DNA of 64,000 nt from Flaccisagitta enflata. Its lineage: Eukaryota > Chaetognatha > Sagittoidea > Aphragmophora. This document shows positions 1 to 12,204 of this stretch, piece after piece. The stretch is taken from contig OZ231126.1 in the NCBI GenBank assembly GCA_965153355.1, forward strand, positions 49,910,001-49,974,000, written 5' to 3'. Under the pieces are notes generated by a model, which saw only the letters and a list, made by a program, of their open reading frames with translations, was not told the DNA's origin and did not search any database. A program made the translations under genes and the position numbers. Within the stretch, counting starts at the first letter, position 1, and each line of letters begins with the position of its first letter.

Positions 1-123
1 GCAGAATGTCGAGTAAGTCAAGTCTTTAAATGTACATAAGATCATTACCGTTCAACTTCGTTTCCTGTCTATGACTTCATCGATCATCATGGCCAGGTTA
101 CATATTTCTAGGTTATTGAGATA

Positions 124-269
124 AACAAGGCCGGATACACGGCTACTTGATCATTTGGGCAGGAGTAGTGAGGCCAAAGACCGCAAAAAGTAAAAAAAAA
201 AAAGTAAAGTGTGACGGACCGACGGACTAACCGACAAAGCGGGGTGTAGAGTCGCGTAGCACGCGACTA
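124..269 (+). mobile_element. pearl/HINE-like element, copy 1
   Basis: The left end is AACAAGGCCGGATACACGGC, which holds the palindrome GCCG..CGGC. It is followed by a GGGCAGGAG module, an A-rich stretch, a GACGGACCGACGGAC tract, and a terminal hairpin AGTCGCG-TAGCA-CGCGACT at 250-268, followed by AAAAA. All hallmarks of the family are intact. Strand is given so that the hairpin is the 3' end. No protein is encoded. Confidence 0.75.
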
Positions 270-424
270 AAAACGATAAATGGAGAGGGGCAAGAGAATG
301 TCATCAAGTGGGTGTAAAGGTGAGTTGGACGTAAATTTACTGCCGCACTTCGGGACGCCTTCCGGTGTCCCCGTCATTGTCTCTCTCCGTGAAATATGAC
401 GATCGATAGAGTAGAGGGAAATGT

Positions 425-767
425 GGAGGGTGAAAGGGAGAAAGAGAAGAAAGAAAGAAGAGGGAGAAGAAGAAGGAAAAGAAAAAAAAGAAGGAGAAGA
501 GGAGGAAAAAGAAGAAGAAGAAGAAGAAGAAAAAGAAAAAGAAAGAAAAAGGAGATGAAAAGAAGAAGAAGAAGAAGAAGAAGAAGAAGAAGAAGAAGAA
601 AGAGAAAAAGAAAAAGAAAAGAAAAAGAAAAAGAAAAAGAAAAAGAAAAAGAAAAAGAAAAAGAAGAAGAAGAAGAAGAAGAAGAAGAAGAGAAGAAGAA
701 GAAGAAGAAGAAGAAGAAGAAGAAGAAGAAGAAGAAGAAGAAGAAGAAGAAGAAGAAGAAGAAGAAG

Positions 768-799
<32 letters not shown>

Positions 800-905
800 G
801 AAGAAGAAGTCGAAGAAGACGAAGAAGACGAAGAAGAAAGAAGAAGAAAGAAGAAGAGAAGAAAAAAAAAAGAAAAAAAGAAGAAAGAAAGAAAAAGAAA
901 AAAAG
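425..905. repeat. purine-only GAA/GAAAAA microsatellite block
   Basis: About 480 bp of nearly pure A/G on the + strand, mixing AAG, GAAAAA and GAAA units, with a long AAG core at about 663-800. Translations of it are poly-Lys/Glu or poly-Phe/Ser and are not genes. Confidence 0.9.
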
Positions 906-1046
906 ATGCGAAATCTACGAAATCGCATCACCTACCTTCGCCCTCCTTCATATTTACCTACGGACTGACCTAAACAGGGAAAATGATATGAAAGGAATGT
1001 ACGTTGAAAAGGCCACACACGCACAAAATCGACCCTTCTTGTAAAA

Positions 1047-1139
<93 letters not shown>
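1047..1139. repeat. (CT)n microsatellite
   Basis: An almost perfect dinucleotide tract with a single TTC interruption near 1066. Confidence 0.95.
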
Positions 1140-1144
<5 letters not shown>

Positions 1145-1387
1145 TCGTCTTCCTCACCCATTTTCAGTCCAGTAACCGAGGTTGATTACCTCACTTTCGC
1201 CGAGCGATTGGAGAATGTGGGTTAACCTACCGACCGACGGATCCGGACTACATAAACGAACCGACAGACCGACCGACCGAAAGACCGACGCATCAACTTC
1301 CCCAGTTCTCATCCTTTAAATGGCTCGGAACTTCACACAATCACACACCTCATCGAACAACACACGTGCATTAAACCTACGTTCATT

Positions 1388-1501
1388 CTTCTTTTACTCT
1401 TTCTTTCTTTTTTGTTCATTTTCTTTTTTTCTTTCTTACTTATTTTCTGTCTTCCTTGCTTTCTTTTTTTCATTGTTAGTTTCTTTCTTACTCTGTTTCT
1501 C

Positions 1502-1558
<57 letters not shown>

Positions 1559-1696
1559 TTTCTTTCTTTCTCTCTCTTTCTTCTTCCTTTTTTCTTTCTT
1601 TCTTCTTTCTTCCTTTCTTTCTTTCTTTTTTCTTTATTTCTTTTTTCTTTCTCACTTCCTCTCTTTCTTTCTTACTTCCTCTCTCTTTCCCTACTG

Positions 1697-1736
<40 letters not shown>

Positions 1737-1842
1737 TTTACTTCTTCTTTTTGTTCTCTCTCTCCTAACACACTCAACCCGTTAAACATCATTTTTTCTT
1801 ACTTTCTTACTATCTCTTTCTTTCTTTTTTTTTTCCTTTCCT

Positions 1843-1910
<68 letters not shown>

Positions 1911-1951
1911 TCCTCCTTCTCTCTTTCCTTTCTTTCTTTCCTCTTTCTTCT

Positions 1952-2007
<56 letters not shown>

Positions 2008-2055
2008 TTCTCTCTTGTCTTCTATCTTTCTTCTTTTTACTTTCTTTCCTTATAC
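1388..2055. repeat. (CTTT)n polypyrimidine block
   Basis: Several runs of the tetranucleotide TTTC/CTTT (about 1505-1555, 1700-1735, 1845-1910, 1955-2008) are joined by imperfect pyrimidine sequence. It contains two similar junctions with CACTCAACCCG at about 1770 and 2056, which suggests internal duplication of the block. Confidence 0.9.
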
Positions 2056-2236
2056 ACTCAACCCGGTAAACACAGGTTTAATCAAGATGTAAATTGAGCA
2101 AAGGCCTAACTAAACGCAAGAAGGAGGAGGAGAAGTAGAAGAGGAGGAAACAGCCGCTAGCCATCGCTGGACTCTCTTAATCTCCGTTAAGTCCTCTTGG
2201 ACGCGTAACTGACCCTTCTCTTGACACGGTGGATAT

Positions 2237-2396
<160 letters not shown>

Positions 2397-2534
2397 GCCT
2401 TCTTTCCAGGCTAAATATTGACTCTATCAAAATGCCCACTTTTCATTCTGTGGTCTTCACATTTCTTTATCTTGGGCAACCCTTATTCCCACTCACTCAG
2501 TCACGGGTCCACCTTTTTTTTTTCTTTTTGTCTT

Positions 2535-2835
2535 TTTTTCCTTTTTGGGCAGCGGCCCCGAAGGGGCCGATGACCTATGCTTTTGCCATAGGGGAAATTT
2601 CTCCTTCTTCTGAGGTTCAAATTCTAGTCCTCGAGGCTCAAATCCCAGCCTCGAGGCCCAAATTCTGGTCTCGAGGCTCAAATCCCAGCCTCCAGGCCCT
2701 AATTCCAGCCTTGAAGCTCAAATAAAAATAGCATAGGTCATTGGCCGCTGCCCCCTCTACCACCACACACCCATACACTACATAGGGGCAACGGGTACCG
2801 CTGACCATCTGACGCTTTTGCGACTATTCTTTTCT
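2535..2835 (-). mobile_element. minisatellite-cored element, copy M1
   Basis: Starts near TTTTTGGGCAGCGG with the palindrome GGCCCCGAAGGGGCC, then GATGACCTATGC. A short VNTR core follows (units of about 20 bp built on GCCTCGAGGC and CAAATCCCA, about 2610-2725). The inverted GCATAGGTCATTGGCCGCTG closes the core, and a distal arm contains GGGGCAACGGGTACCGCTGA and CGCTTTTGCG. The same parts occur in opposite orientation at 19524-20115, which defines the unit. It abuts the next pearl/HINE-like copy by only a few bases. Confidence 0.65.
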
Positions 2836-2842
2836 TTCTTTA

Positions 2843-3031
2843 TAGTTGCGACACGCAACTATAAGAGGCTTTGTCCGTCCGTCCGTCCTTCCGTCCTTCA
2901 TTCCGTCCATCCATCCTTCTGTCCTTCATTCCGTCCGTCCGTCCGTAATGATTGAGTTGAAAAGTGTGAAAACGCGCATTTCCGCCCCTGCCCACTCGTC
3001 CGCATCTGGTGGCCGTGTATCCGGCCTTGTT
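2843..3031 (-). mobile_element. pearl/HINE-like element, copy 2
   Basis: The hairpin at 2844-2860 reads AGTTGCG-ACA-CGCAACT, a stem different from the common AGTCGCG one but still self-complementary. A (GTCC)n tract follows (2873-2945), then CCCCTGCCCACTCGTCCGC and the end GCCGTGTATCCGGCCTTGTT. Confidence 0.75.
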
Positions 3032-3199
3032 TTACAGTAATTTTCTTTTCCGCCCGTACCTTCCCTCGTCCGTGACGATCTTGTAACCCTGCATTACTTA
3101 TTCTGTTTTTCTTTTCCTAAATATATCTCACATATAATGTTTTGCTCACTTAACTTGCTCTCACTTTTTTCTCACGTCTTATCATGTGACATGACCCAT

Positions 3200-3510
3200 G
3201 TTTCGTTTGTTTTTTTCTTCTTTATTTTCTTCTTCTTTATTTTTTTCTGCGTCTGTTGCCCATTTGTTCCTCTCATTCTCTTCCTTTACCTACTCTTATA
3301 CTTTTTCTTCCATTCCTTTATTTGTCAGTAATTTTTTCTTGATTTTGTTCCTTTCTTTTTCTCTTTCATCGTCTCACTTCTATAATTCTATTTTTCTTCT
3401 CTTTCTTTTCTTTTCTTTTTTCTTTTTTCTCGTCTGTCTTTCATTCTTTAATTCCCCCTTCCTTTTCCTTCTTTTCTCTCATTCCCTTTTTCTTTTCCAT
3501 TTTTTCCAGG
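3200..3510. repeat. T-rich polypyrimidine region
   Basis: Imperfect TTC/TTTTC-rich sequence. The open frames are Phe/Ser/Leu low-complexity shadows with no domain. Confidence 0.8.
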
Positions 3511-3627
3511 ATGCCACTTGCAAAAACACCAAAATGAGATTAGCATTTGATATGGCGAAGGAGAGAGAAGAAGAAAAGTAAACGTGGCTCTGGTGACGGA
3601 TCCTGTAGAACGTGCCACGGGGATGAA

Positions 3628-3943
<316 letters not shown>

Positions 3944-4717
3944 GAGAACAGATGAACAGAGTCAGACAGACTGACACAAAATCAAACACGCAAACAAAAA
4001 AGAAAGAGGTTTTTTGATAAGTTTCCTTTCTCAAAAAAAAAAAAAAACAGTTAAAACTAAAAGGCCTTTGAGGGCTCTTGAATTTCAAATCCTCATTACT
4101 GTCTCGTTTAGCCTAATTTGAATATTAAAATAAGGGGGGAAAAGACCTGGAAGACGGAAGAAAGATTTTCTCCGTCAACTTGTTAGAACATAAACGTGTC
4201 CCCTGATAATCGGCCATCTTTATGCAAAAGTAAAGATAACGTTTTTAAGCCTTTAGAGAGGTGGCATAAGAGTGCTAGAAGGATGATAGGGGGCTGCAAA
4301 GGGGTGCTCGGGAGTTATGGGGGATGGTACATGGGGGGGAGGCTGATATTGGGGGAAGGAAGATGAGGGGGGAGTTTAAGAATGGAATATTGAATAGAAC
4401 ATTGTAGAATGCGACTGAAGTCTGAATTGTCATCGAGGCGCTGTTCTGAGGAAGGAAATCGTGGAAGAAAAAAAGATAATGAAAAAAATACAGGGTGTTT
4501 CATCAAATGATATATAAGAAAACGATATCATTCTACTTCTGAAAATGAGTAAACAATTCTGTAAAAAGATTCATAAAGCTCTTAAACTCTGATTTTTCAT
4601 GTGAAAATTGCATTGGTCTAAGTTCAGTAGTTTAGCCACAATATAGATTTGAAGTAAAATGAATATTTTCAGTCAATGTTTTTTTCATCCTGGAAGTTTT
4701 TCTTCAAATCATTCTCA

Positions 4718-4806
4718 GTTTGAGCTACAGATGCCAGATTGGTCTCAAATTAAAAATATTTTAATTTTCTTTCATTTGAATCCAATCTGGCATCTGTAGC
4801 TCAAAC
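4718..4806. repeat. internal hairpin of the inverted-repeat element
   Basis: GTTTGAGCTACAGATGCCAG at the left and its complement CTGGCATCTGTAGCTCAAAC at the right enclose about 40 bp of AT-rich loop. The right arm of the hairpin abuts the 3' tail of the inserted retrotransposon. Confidence 0.85.
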
Positions 4807-6476
4807 CGTGAATGAATGAATGAATGAATGAATTTATTTACGAAAAGGCACAAAAATTACAATAAGGTCGAGGTATTGTAAGTAAGCCCAATTCGAAGGA
4901 TAGCCCATGAAAGTCGATTAAAATGACTTTTTTCCAACAGGGTCCTTTAAAAGTAAACAAGGCCGGATACACGGCAATCCAGTCGCGGACGGTTGGGCAG
5001 GAGACAGTAATACGCAAAACCGCCAGTGAATTCAGAAATATTTCTGACGGACCGACCGACACGGGAAGGTGTAGAGTCTCGTGTTCGCGACTTTAAAAAT
5101 TCATAAAATCGTTAAAAGTAGAAATCGTAAAAGAGTAAATCCATAACATTGTCAAGAAGATCCGTCGATAAAAACCCGTGTAAATCATTCATATTGAGTG
5201 ATTAAATACTCCTTCATTTTACGTTTAAAAACTTTAAACTCGGAAATAGACTTGATAGAGTCTGGAAGCTCATTCCAATGCTTGATTGCCGTGTACGCAA
5301 AACCGTTAGGGAAAAGAGAAAGTTCCTTAGACAAATGAAAGTTATGACTACTTCCGCGAGTATTGTATGAGTGAGCAGCAGAAATCAATTTAAAATTCGG
5401 CAGTAGATAAGTGGGAGCCAACTTGTGACGAATACGAAAAAGGTGATTCAATTTGAAAAATTTGACTCGGTCCGGAACAGTAAGCCATGCCAACTCTCTT
5501 AAGTGGTTGACACCTACATGAGCACGATTTTCCAAACTAAAAACAAATCGCACCATTTTGCGTTGAATAACGTTTAACCTTTCCTTCAATGCTACAGACA
5601 TTCCACTGTACCACGAGCTGCAGCAATAATCCATATATGGTTGAACAAGAGCAGAGCATAGTGTCTGTCGGCACTTTTTATCTAAAAGAGAGGACTGACG
5701 GTACAGAAAAGCCAATCTACCCGCACAAACTTTCATTAAATTTCCAGCGTGTACGGAACCATTCAGATTTTCATCTAATAGAACACCAAGATACTTTACG
5801 CTTGACTTGCGTTCAACAGGCGTCCCGTCACAATGAACCCGGAAATCATCAACCCCTTTCAATTTTCTCTTTGAGCCGAAAAGCAATGCTTCTGTTTTCC
5901 CCACGTGAAGGGACAGCCTGTTGTCCACCAGCCAACCCTTACAAGTTGATAATTCAGTACTCAGACGATCTGAAATAACCTTTGAATCACGATGAGAATA
6001 AATGAGCGCGGAATCATCGGCGTATAGAGACAATCTACAAGTCAAACTAACATTCATGTCATTGATATAAATCAAGAACAATAGAGGGCCCAAAATGCTA
6101 CCCTGGGGAACTCCGCAAGTTACGGGTAAAAATTCCGACCTGGTACCACCAATATCAACACATTGACTACGATCGGCTAGATACGATTCAAACCAACCCG
6201 TTGAAGACATACCAATGGATTTTAACTTTTCACAGAGAATAGAGTGATCCACAGTGTCAAAGGCTTTCTGTAGATCAATCAAAACCATGCCAATCAAATT
6301 TCCTTTACCAATTTCGCTTCTAATAAAATCGGTCAGACCAATTAAACATGAATCCGTGGAATATCCACCTCTAAACCCAGATTGATTTTCAAAGAGCAAA
6401 TCACGCTTCTCTAAATATTCACTTAATTGGGAGTGAGCAGCACGTTCTAAAATCTTGGAAAGAACACCGTTTAGAC
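4807..6476 (-). mobile_element. 5'-truncated non-LTR retrotransposon (CR1/Jockey-like)
   Basis: It carries the reverse transcriptase ORF, a 3' UTR with a nested pearl/HINE-like copy, and ends on the minus strand in a short (TTCA)n tail at about 4808-4832, the kind of tail found on CR1/L2-type LINEs. It lacks the endonuclease and ORF1 regions. The 5' junction falls inside the reverse transcriptase domain, where sequence switches to the host element's inverted-repeat arm near 6476. I saw no clear target duplication. Confidence 0.75.
4956..5093 (+). mobile_element. pearl/HINE-like element, copy 3 (in retrotransposon 3' UTR)
   Basis: Starts AACAAGGCCGGATACACGGC, then AGTCGCGGACGGTTGGGCAGG, a GGACCGACCGAC tract and a hairpin AGTCTCGTGTTCGCGACT at 5075-5092 with one mismatched stem pair, followed by TTTAAAAA. 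It lies antisense to the retrotransposon. Confidence 0.75.
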
Positions 6477-6504
6477 GTGAAAATGATTTAAAGAAAAACT
6501 TCAA
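5185..6504 (-). pseudogene. reverse transcriptase of a non-LTR retrotransposon, N-terminally truncated
   Basis: The 439-residue frame is open. It covers most of the fingers, the palm and the thumb of a LINE reverse transcriptase. Visible motifs in order: a start near SKILERA, then ENQSGFRGGYST, the motif A stretch DLQKAFDTVDH, the motif B stretch GVPQGSILGPLLF, and the catalytic YADD. A C-terminal region with VIQRKMVRF and HSYNTR is typical of CR1/Jockey-like elements of marine invertebrates. Normal ORF2 proteins begin with an apurinic endonuclease, which is missing. The first nine residues (MKFFFKSFS) come from the inverted-repeat arm of the host element, so the ATG is accidental. The palm residues look intact, but the copy is dead on arrival for retrotransposition. 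Clade assignment is from memory of family motifs. Confidence 0.88.
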
Positions 6505-6709
6505 AGATGAAAAACATGTTGACTGTAAATATTCATTTTACTTCAAATCTATATTGTGACCAAACTACTCAACTTAAACCAATGAAATTTTTGCATGAAA
6601 AATTGGGGCTTAAGAGCTCAATGAATCTATTTTCAAAATTGTTGTCTTATCTTTAGAAACAGAACAACATTGTTTTCTTATATATCATTTGATGTGAAAC
6701 ACCTTGTAT

Positions 6710-7206
6710 ATGGAAAAGAAGAGGAGGGAAAAAAAAGAAAAAAAGATAAAGACAAAAAAAAGAGAGATACTAAAGATAGAAAAAGGAAAAATGATTACAT
6801 TATCAAAAGATGCACATGGTTGGCCTTTTATGGAAAGTTGTCAGATATTCTGACAAAACTATTGAAGTTGGCAACACGTGAAAAAAAGAGGATGAGAAAA
6901 AAGGCAACGTGAGCTGTAACATAAAGTGCCAAGAACGAAAAAAACGTGATATGATAACGTTGTGAATTTGTAAAGAAGGAAAGTTGTTTTTTTTATCAAA
7001 TTTTTCTGATACTCAGCTTTTTAATACAAGTATGGCATGAAACATGTAAGTAAGAAAATTTATGCCGACGAACTACTAAACTTCATCGCTACAGAAGGTC
7101 ATGGCCGTCAGTTGGTCTGTTGGTCATGCAAATGGTTTTTTTTTTTCGAAAAATCTTAGGCTCTTCCATTGAAAAATCTTAGGCTCTTCCATTGGAGAAC
7201 AGTACC
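6710..7206. other. intergenic, no gene seen
   Basis: AT-rich sequence with a purine-rich stretch (6715-6790) and a short direct repeat of AAATCTTAGGCTCTTCCATTG at about 7151-7193. No domain is visible in any frame. Confidence 0.6.
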
Positions 7207-7208
7207 TA

Positions 7209-7799
7209 CAGTGCGATGGTAGCAATGACGACCTAGACTGGAGGATAGATTTAAAGTACTATAATTTTGTTTGTATCATAAAATATTTGAGATCTAGGGT
7301 AATCAAAGGTTGCGTTATTGAGTGAAAATGTTTGCATCTCTTAAACTTCAACTTGCGACTCGACCTCATTAAGACTTCATTTTTCAAAGTTCTATCCTAT
7401 CTTAATAGATCGGGTGGAAAATTTTATATGGTGTTAAAAAAAATCAGCTCAATCGGTCTATTTTTACAGGTTTTATGGTCATTTTAAGTTTTGCCCAAGT
7501 ATTAATTTGCATAACTTTCGTTTATTAAACATAGCTGTAAAACCTATAAAAATAGTCAATATACTGATTTTTTTCAAAAATTATATAAAAATTTTCGCCT
7601 GATCTAATAAAATAGATAGAACTCGAAAATGAAGTCTTGATGAGGTCAAGCCACAAGCTGAGTTTGGTGAGATGCAACGCATTCACTCAATAGAGCAACC
7701 TTTAATTAGCCTAGATCTCAAATATTTCATGATACAAATGAAATTAAGACACCAAAAATCTATCCTCCAGTCTAGGTCGTCATTGCTCCTATCGTACTG
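7209..7799. mobile_element. mariner-type MITE
   Basis: A 591-bp near-palindrome. Ends CAGTGCGATGG and CGTACTG are flanked by TA on both sides (7207-7208, 7800-7801). The arms share GACCTAGACTGGAGGATAGA and continue to the centre, so the whole element can fold into one hairpin. No coding capacity. The arms are related to those of the element at 14780-15381. Confidence 0.85.
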
Positions 7800-7801
7800 T
7801 A

Positions 7802-8435
7802 CCTCATTATCATTTTGTTCATTAAATTATTCATTTATTCATCTATTCATTCACAAGAGACGTTCAGTCATACAGGACGCATCTTTGGCCTTCATGGTAG
7901 AATTCCTTTTCACGAACACGTAACTCTAATAGTTGTTGCTCACACGCATATGTCAGTTGGTCTGTCCTTCCACCCGTGCATTACTCCTATGACCAAATGT
8001 TCGCGCGACGACAATGACTGTCCAAGTGAAGGAAAGGGAAAGTTAGCAATCAAAGAGGAATAAGGTTTCGGCCTTAGTAAATGCGAGACCATAAACTGAT
8101 ACGACTGCTCATAGACGTGCTTCGAGGCACGTAACAAAATGAATGTTGATACAAATGAAGCGTTTTAAAATGTCGACTTCTTCCACATTTCTGTCAGCTT
8201 TGCTAAACGACTCTAGCTCTGGTTCATAGACTCGTTTCCTCACTTAATCGCGTTTTGACTTAGTTTGTATTCCATTTACAACCTTCATGAGATCATGATG
8301 GATGAAATCCATTCAACTCATGTGTGAAAACCTGATGATGAATGGTTAAACTTTTTTTCTTTGTTCGACATTAGTCAAATCATCAACGGGTTTTGCCTAT
8401 GAAAACCCAGTTAAAGATTCATGTGATTATGAACT
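7802..8435. other. intergenic, no gene seen
   Basis: Mixed-composition sequence without recognisable protein, RNA or repeat family apart from short ATTCATT runs next to the MITE. Confidence 0.55.
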
Positions 8436-8630
8436 AACAAGGCCTGCTGCAAAAGTTTCTTTGGTCCCGAGCGAGTGGGAAGGGTCAATGATGGTGGCGG
8501 AGGAGGCGGAGTCAGTGACTCGAACAGCACTTGTGAGCATCAAAAAAAATATACTAACCATCGACCGATCAACCGACAGAAAGACCGACGTACAGACAGA
8601 GCGGATTTCATAGTTGCGTGAACGCGATTA
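8436..8630 (+). mobile_element. pearl/HINE-like element, copy 4 (diverged)
   Basis: Left end AACAAGGCCTGCTGC has lost the usual palindrome. GAGCGAGTGGGAAGG stands in for the GGGCAGG module. A GACCGATCAACCGACAG tract and the hairpin AGTTGCG-TGAA-CGCGATT (8612-8629) close it, followed by AAAAA. An old copy. Confidence 0.6.
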
Positions 8631-8639
8631 AAAAGTGAT

Positions 8640-9970
8640 CCACGCCAGTGAGACATCACGTCGGTTGTAGAAGTATCACACTTACATGAGTGCGGATTAT
8701 GGATGGGATGACAGACGGATGCGGTGTGTGTGTGGGCTGGTGTCACCTTAAGGGGAGCGCAGACAGAGTGAAATTTGTCAATTTTAAATGTTTTAAAATT
8801 GAACAAAACACTGTACATCACCATAGCTTACCTATTATTGAAAATGAATCCATACTTGGATTTTCTTATTCAAGCTCATTTTGTATACAAATTAGGCCTA
8901 AAAGACATTAATTATCAATTTTTTACTAACATATTTAGCTAATTACAGTAAGGCAATGGGTATGAGAGTCAAAATTTTTGATGATAACGTTCAAGCAATC
9001 ATGTGTGATCATGTTTTTGAGATTTTTTCCACGAAATTTGAGTTTTTTAAAAAAATCTCTATAAGCACCATTTTTGGCTGGGCGGGCTGTTGGAGGAGAA
9101 TTTTTCCCACCAAGCTCGTTTTGATGCCAGTGACAAGGAACCTTTAAAGGAAGCTTCATGCAAAATTTCAACCAGATCGGACAATTATTTTGGAAGTTAT
9201 GCCATTTTTACATTTTTTTATCTGGTAGGCTGGTTGGTCTGGTTGGACTGCTTGACATTTCTTGAGTCACATCAGAAATAAGATGAAGGACCTTCTTGAT
9301 CTGGGTATCAACCATGCAAAATTTCATTGGGCTAGCTCTGATTAGTTGGTGAGATATGTCAATTCTGAATTTTACGTAATTTACTAAATCAAGGCACCAG
9401 AACATGCGCGCATTTCTGTGCAAAGTGCTGTGGCAAACAAAGAATTAACTATGAGACTTGGTTGGCGAGCGTTACAATTCATTCCTTATTTTGGTAGTGA
9501 TCAACTTTGAAATTTCACTGTGACCAAACAAATTTGAGTTAAGACTTGAAATTTTAGAGGCATGTACAGAATTTCAACCTCTTTCACATCATATAGATAA
9601 ATTTAGCGTTAAGTATATTACTATGCTGTGACAAAGTAAGAATCATAGTGTGACATAAGTGTGACAGCTACAACATGGAGCACCTCTGAATTGTAATGCT
9701 TCAAGGAAATGTTGATTTCTAACCAATGGAATGGAAAAAATCTTTGAAAATTGGAGGGAATGTCCTTCAACTAGTTGTCATTGCAATGGAAAAAGAAAAA
9801 TTGCTTAATGTTTGAGTAGTGATAGGCTAACAAAACAAATTGTCAACTTACCTCATTTTTAGCAAAAAATGACTGAAAAATGAAGGGGGGAAGTACTATG
9901 TTTCAAAGCTATTTTTTGTCATCTTACAGTTGAAATGTTGAGTTCAAACTTTCCACACATATCGAATTTG
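8640..9970. other. intergenic, no gene seen
   Basis: AT-rich unique-looking sequence. Open frames below 100 residues show no domain, coding bias or splice-flanked exon that I could support. Confidence 0.5.
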
Positions 9971-10204
9971 TAATGTGCGGGCTACGTTGAGTCATTTACA
10001 CTCACAGTGCTTATCATGCCTCAGATACATGAAAAAACTGTGACACATTACAAAAAAAAACGCACATAAATTGACTGGGGATAGAGAATGAGCTGCAACC
10101 ATCGCTTACACCCACTTTTGAATAGCCAAAAAACATATTGAAAAAAATATTATGAATCAGTGATAAACTAGTGGCTAATATAAATACTGGTTAGTATGTG
10201 GGTC

Positions 10205-10480
10205 CTAGAAGTCAGGACGCAGGCCTTGGCTGTTTGGAAGTGAGTCCCGGAGGTCAGGATGTGGGTCCTGGAGGCTTAGATCTGGGTCTCATGAGGCTAG
10301 GGTGTGGGCCTTTAAGGCCAGAATCTGGGACTCCAGGGCCGTAATCTCAGTGCCAAAAACAAGGTTCTGGGTCTCAGAGACCAAGATCTGGGTCTCAGAG
10401 TTCAGGATCTGAGTCTCTAAGGATCTGGGTCTGAAGAGGCCAGAATCTAGGTAATAACAGGTCACCAAACGGCGATACAC
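10205..10480. repeat. minisatellite, about 20-bp GGTCTC/GGATCTGGG units
   Basis: Degenerate tandem units of the form GGATCTGGGTCT-CAGAG. They are related in style to the core of the element at 19524-20115, but the units are more diverged. Confidence 0.6.
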
Positions 10481-10804
10481 CGTCTTTGGATCGGACTGTG
10501 GATCCGACTGAGGATTGGTCTTTGGATCAGACTCCTAAACCACCAGGAAAAAAGTCATGAAGTTTTCAGTGAATATTGTAACATGTGACAGTTTTGCATG
10601 TAAAAGCTCAGCTCATAATATACAAAAGGTGAGGGGAAAACAAAATATTAAAAGAAGGTTCTTTTACTTTTTTTTTTGCTGTTTTTTTTCTCAGATTAAG
10701 TAGCAAATAGATATAACATAAGTTAACATCTGTCATTGAAAATAAATCCTAGAGTTTTTGTTGAAATGCAAAGAAATTTCAAGCAAATAAAAATAACTCT
10801 TTTC

Positions 10805-10920
10805 TAAGGAGGGCAGATTTAAGGCCTGAGAGGACAGGTTTTTAAGGCATGAGAACCAGATTTCAGGCCTGAGAGGGCAGATTTCAGGCCTGAGAGGGCA
10901 GATTTCAGGCTTAAGAAGGC
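10805..10920. repeat. minisatellite, GAGGGCAGATTTCAGGCCT units
   Basis: About five tandem 21-22 bp units. The inverted counterpart is the array at 11415-11640. Confidence 0.75.
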
Positions 10921-11414
10921 CTTGGGGGACTAACAAACGGACAAACCAATGGACGGACAAACAAAAGTCCCCCTGTGTTCTACAGGAATTCGTCCCCTTC
11001 GGAGCCGCTGCCCAAAAGCCAGAATCCAAGGAGCCAAAATGATGGACTTCAGACCAGTATTAAGGTACTCTGGCCAGATTTGAGCCATTTTGCTTGGGTT
11101 TGGGTAATTTTGCTTGGATTTGGGCAATTAGGCAAAATTTGTGTCAGAATGGGCCCCAAAAAAGACCATTTGAATGTGGTGGGGGAGATGGACATTCATA
11201 CAGACGGACAGATGGATATACAGACAGATCCCTATTTTGCTCTAAAATTAGGTGGATTTGCTGTAAAAAATTTCATTTAATTTCGAAGCTTGTGTAAAGT
11301 CATTTTTAGGCAGCAGCCCCAAACAGGACAAAGTCCTGTAAAACACAGGGGGACTTTCTTTTATAAGGCTGTCATTCCGCCTGTTCATCCCCTATTAAGC
11401 CTCTGAGACCAGAA

Positions 11415-11640
11415 ACATATTATTTCCGGCCAGAAATCTGCCCTCTCAAGCCTGAAATCTGCCCTCTATGACCTGAAATCTGCCTTCTCAAGCCTAAAAT
11501 TTGCCCTCTCAAGCCTCAAATCTGCCCTCTCAGGTCTCAACTCTGGCTTCTCAGGCATCAGTTCAGTCCTCAGGATTCAAATCTGCTGTCTTAGATATCA
11601 AATCTGCCCTTTCAGTCCTCACATCAGCTATTCTAGGCCA
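11415..11640. repeat. minisatellite, AGGCCTGAAATCTGCCCTC-type units, inverted copy
   Basis: About ten tandem units around TCTGCCCTCTCAAGCCT. They are the reverse complement of the array near 10850, which makes the interior palindromic. Confidence 0.75.
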
Positions 11641-12005
11641 CTTATCTACCCTAACAGATTTAGAAGCATTTTTGTCATTTTTGGTTATTCTTGGTCTTTA
11701 TTCCGATTTTTACAAAGCCTGTTTTGTAAACCAGAGTCAAATTTTGTGCAGTTATCAGTCTCTTGCACTCCACTGAGCCTATATGTTTAGAGAAATTGAC
11801 ATTAAGAGGAAAAGAGTTTATCATTTTTCTTTAATTTTGAAGTATGTCTGGAATGGTTCATTTTTAGGTTTTTTTTTTGTCAGTTTTTGGTTCTAAACAG
11901 CCCCCTATTGCATGCGCTTGCCATTTTTTGGCCTATATCACATCCATGACTCATAACTGAATGAACCTGTAGAAAAAAATTGAGTTGATTTGCCAAAATA
12001 ATTTT

Positions 12006-12204
12006 TAGTCGCGCGCACGCGACTCTATAACCCGCTTTGTCCGTCGGTTGGTCGGTCGGTTGGTCGGTTGATCCGTCACACTTTACTTTTTTTTATGATT
12101 TTATTTTTTTGACCTCACTGCTCCTGCCCAAATGGTCTGGTGACCTCAAATATGGCCCCTGCCCACCCGCACGCAACTTCTGTAGCCGTGTATCCGGCCT
12201 TGTT
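12006..12204 (-). mobile_element. pearl/HINE-like element, copy 5 (complete)
   Basis: The hairpin at 12007-12024 is AGTCGCG-CGCA-CGCGACT. CTCTATAACCC and a GGTCGGTCGGTTGGTC tract follow. Then come two copies of the CTGCCCA module and GCACGCAACT, which matches the 3' half of its own hairpin with one change. The end is GCCGTGTATCCGGCCTTGTT. This is one of the best type copies. Confidence 0.85.

Larger units (their letters stand above)
4491..6706. mobile_element. mariner-type inverted-repeat element, interrupted by a retrotransposon
   Basis: The left end CAGGGTGTTTCATCAAATGA at 4491 and the reverse complement of the right end, CAAGGTGTTTCACATCAAAT at 6706, are terminal inverted repeats. Both are flanked by TA (4489-4490 and 6707-6708), the target duplication of Tc1/mariner elements. 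The arms align for about 230 bp (4491 to about 4728 against about 6475 to 6706) with many substitutions. No transposase is present. Without the inserted retrotransposon the element would be about 550 bp, the size of the other two MITEs in the window. Confidence 0.8.

Noticed and set aside
124-269. Hairpin elements as tRNA-derived SINEs.
   Set aside because: No A-box or B-box promoter pattern and no tRNA fold was seen, and the filled/empty comparison shows no target duplication.
5589-5978. A 129-residue ORF on the + strand.
   Set aside because: It is the antisense shadow of the reverse transcriptase frame.
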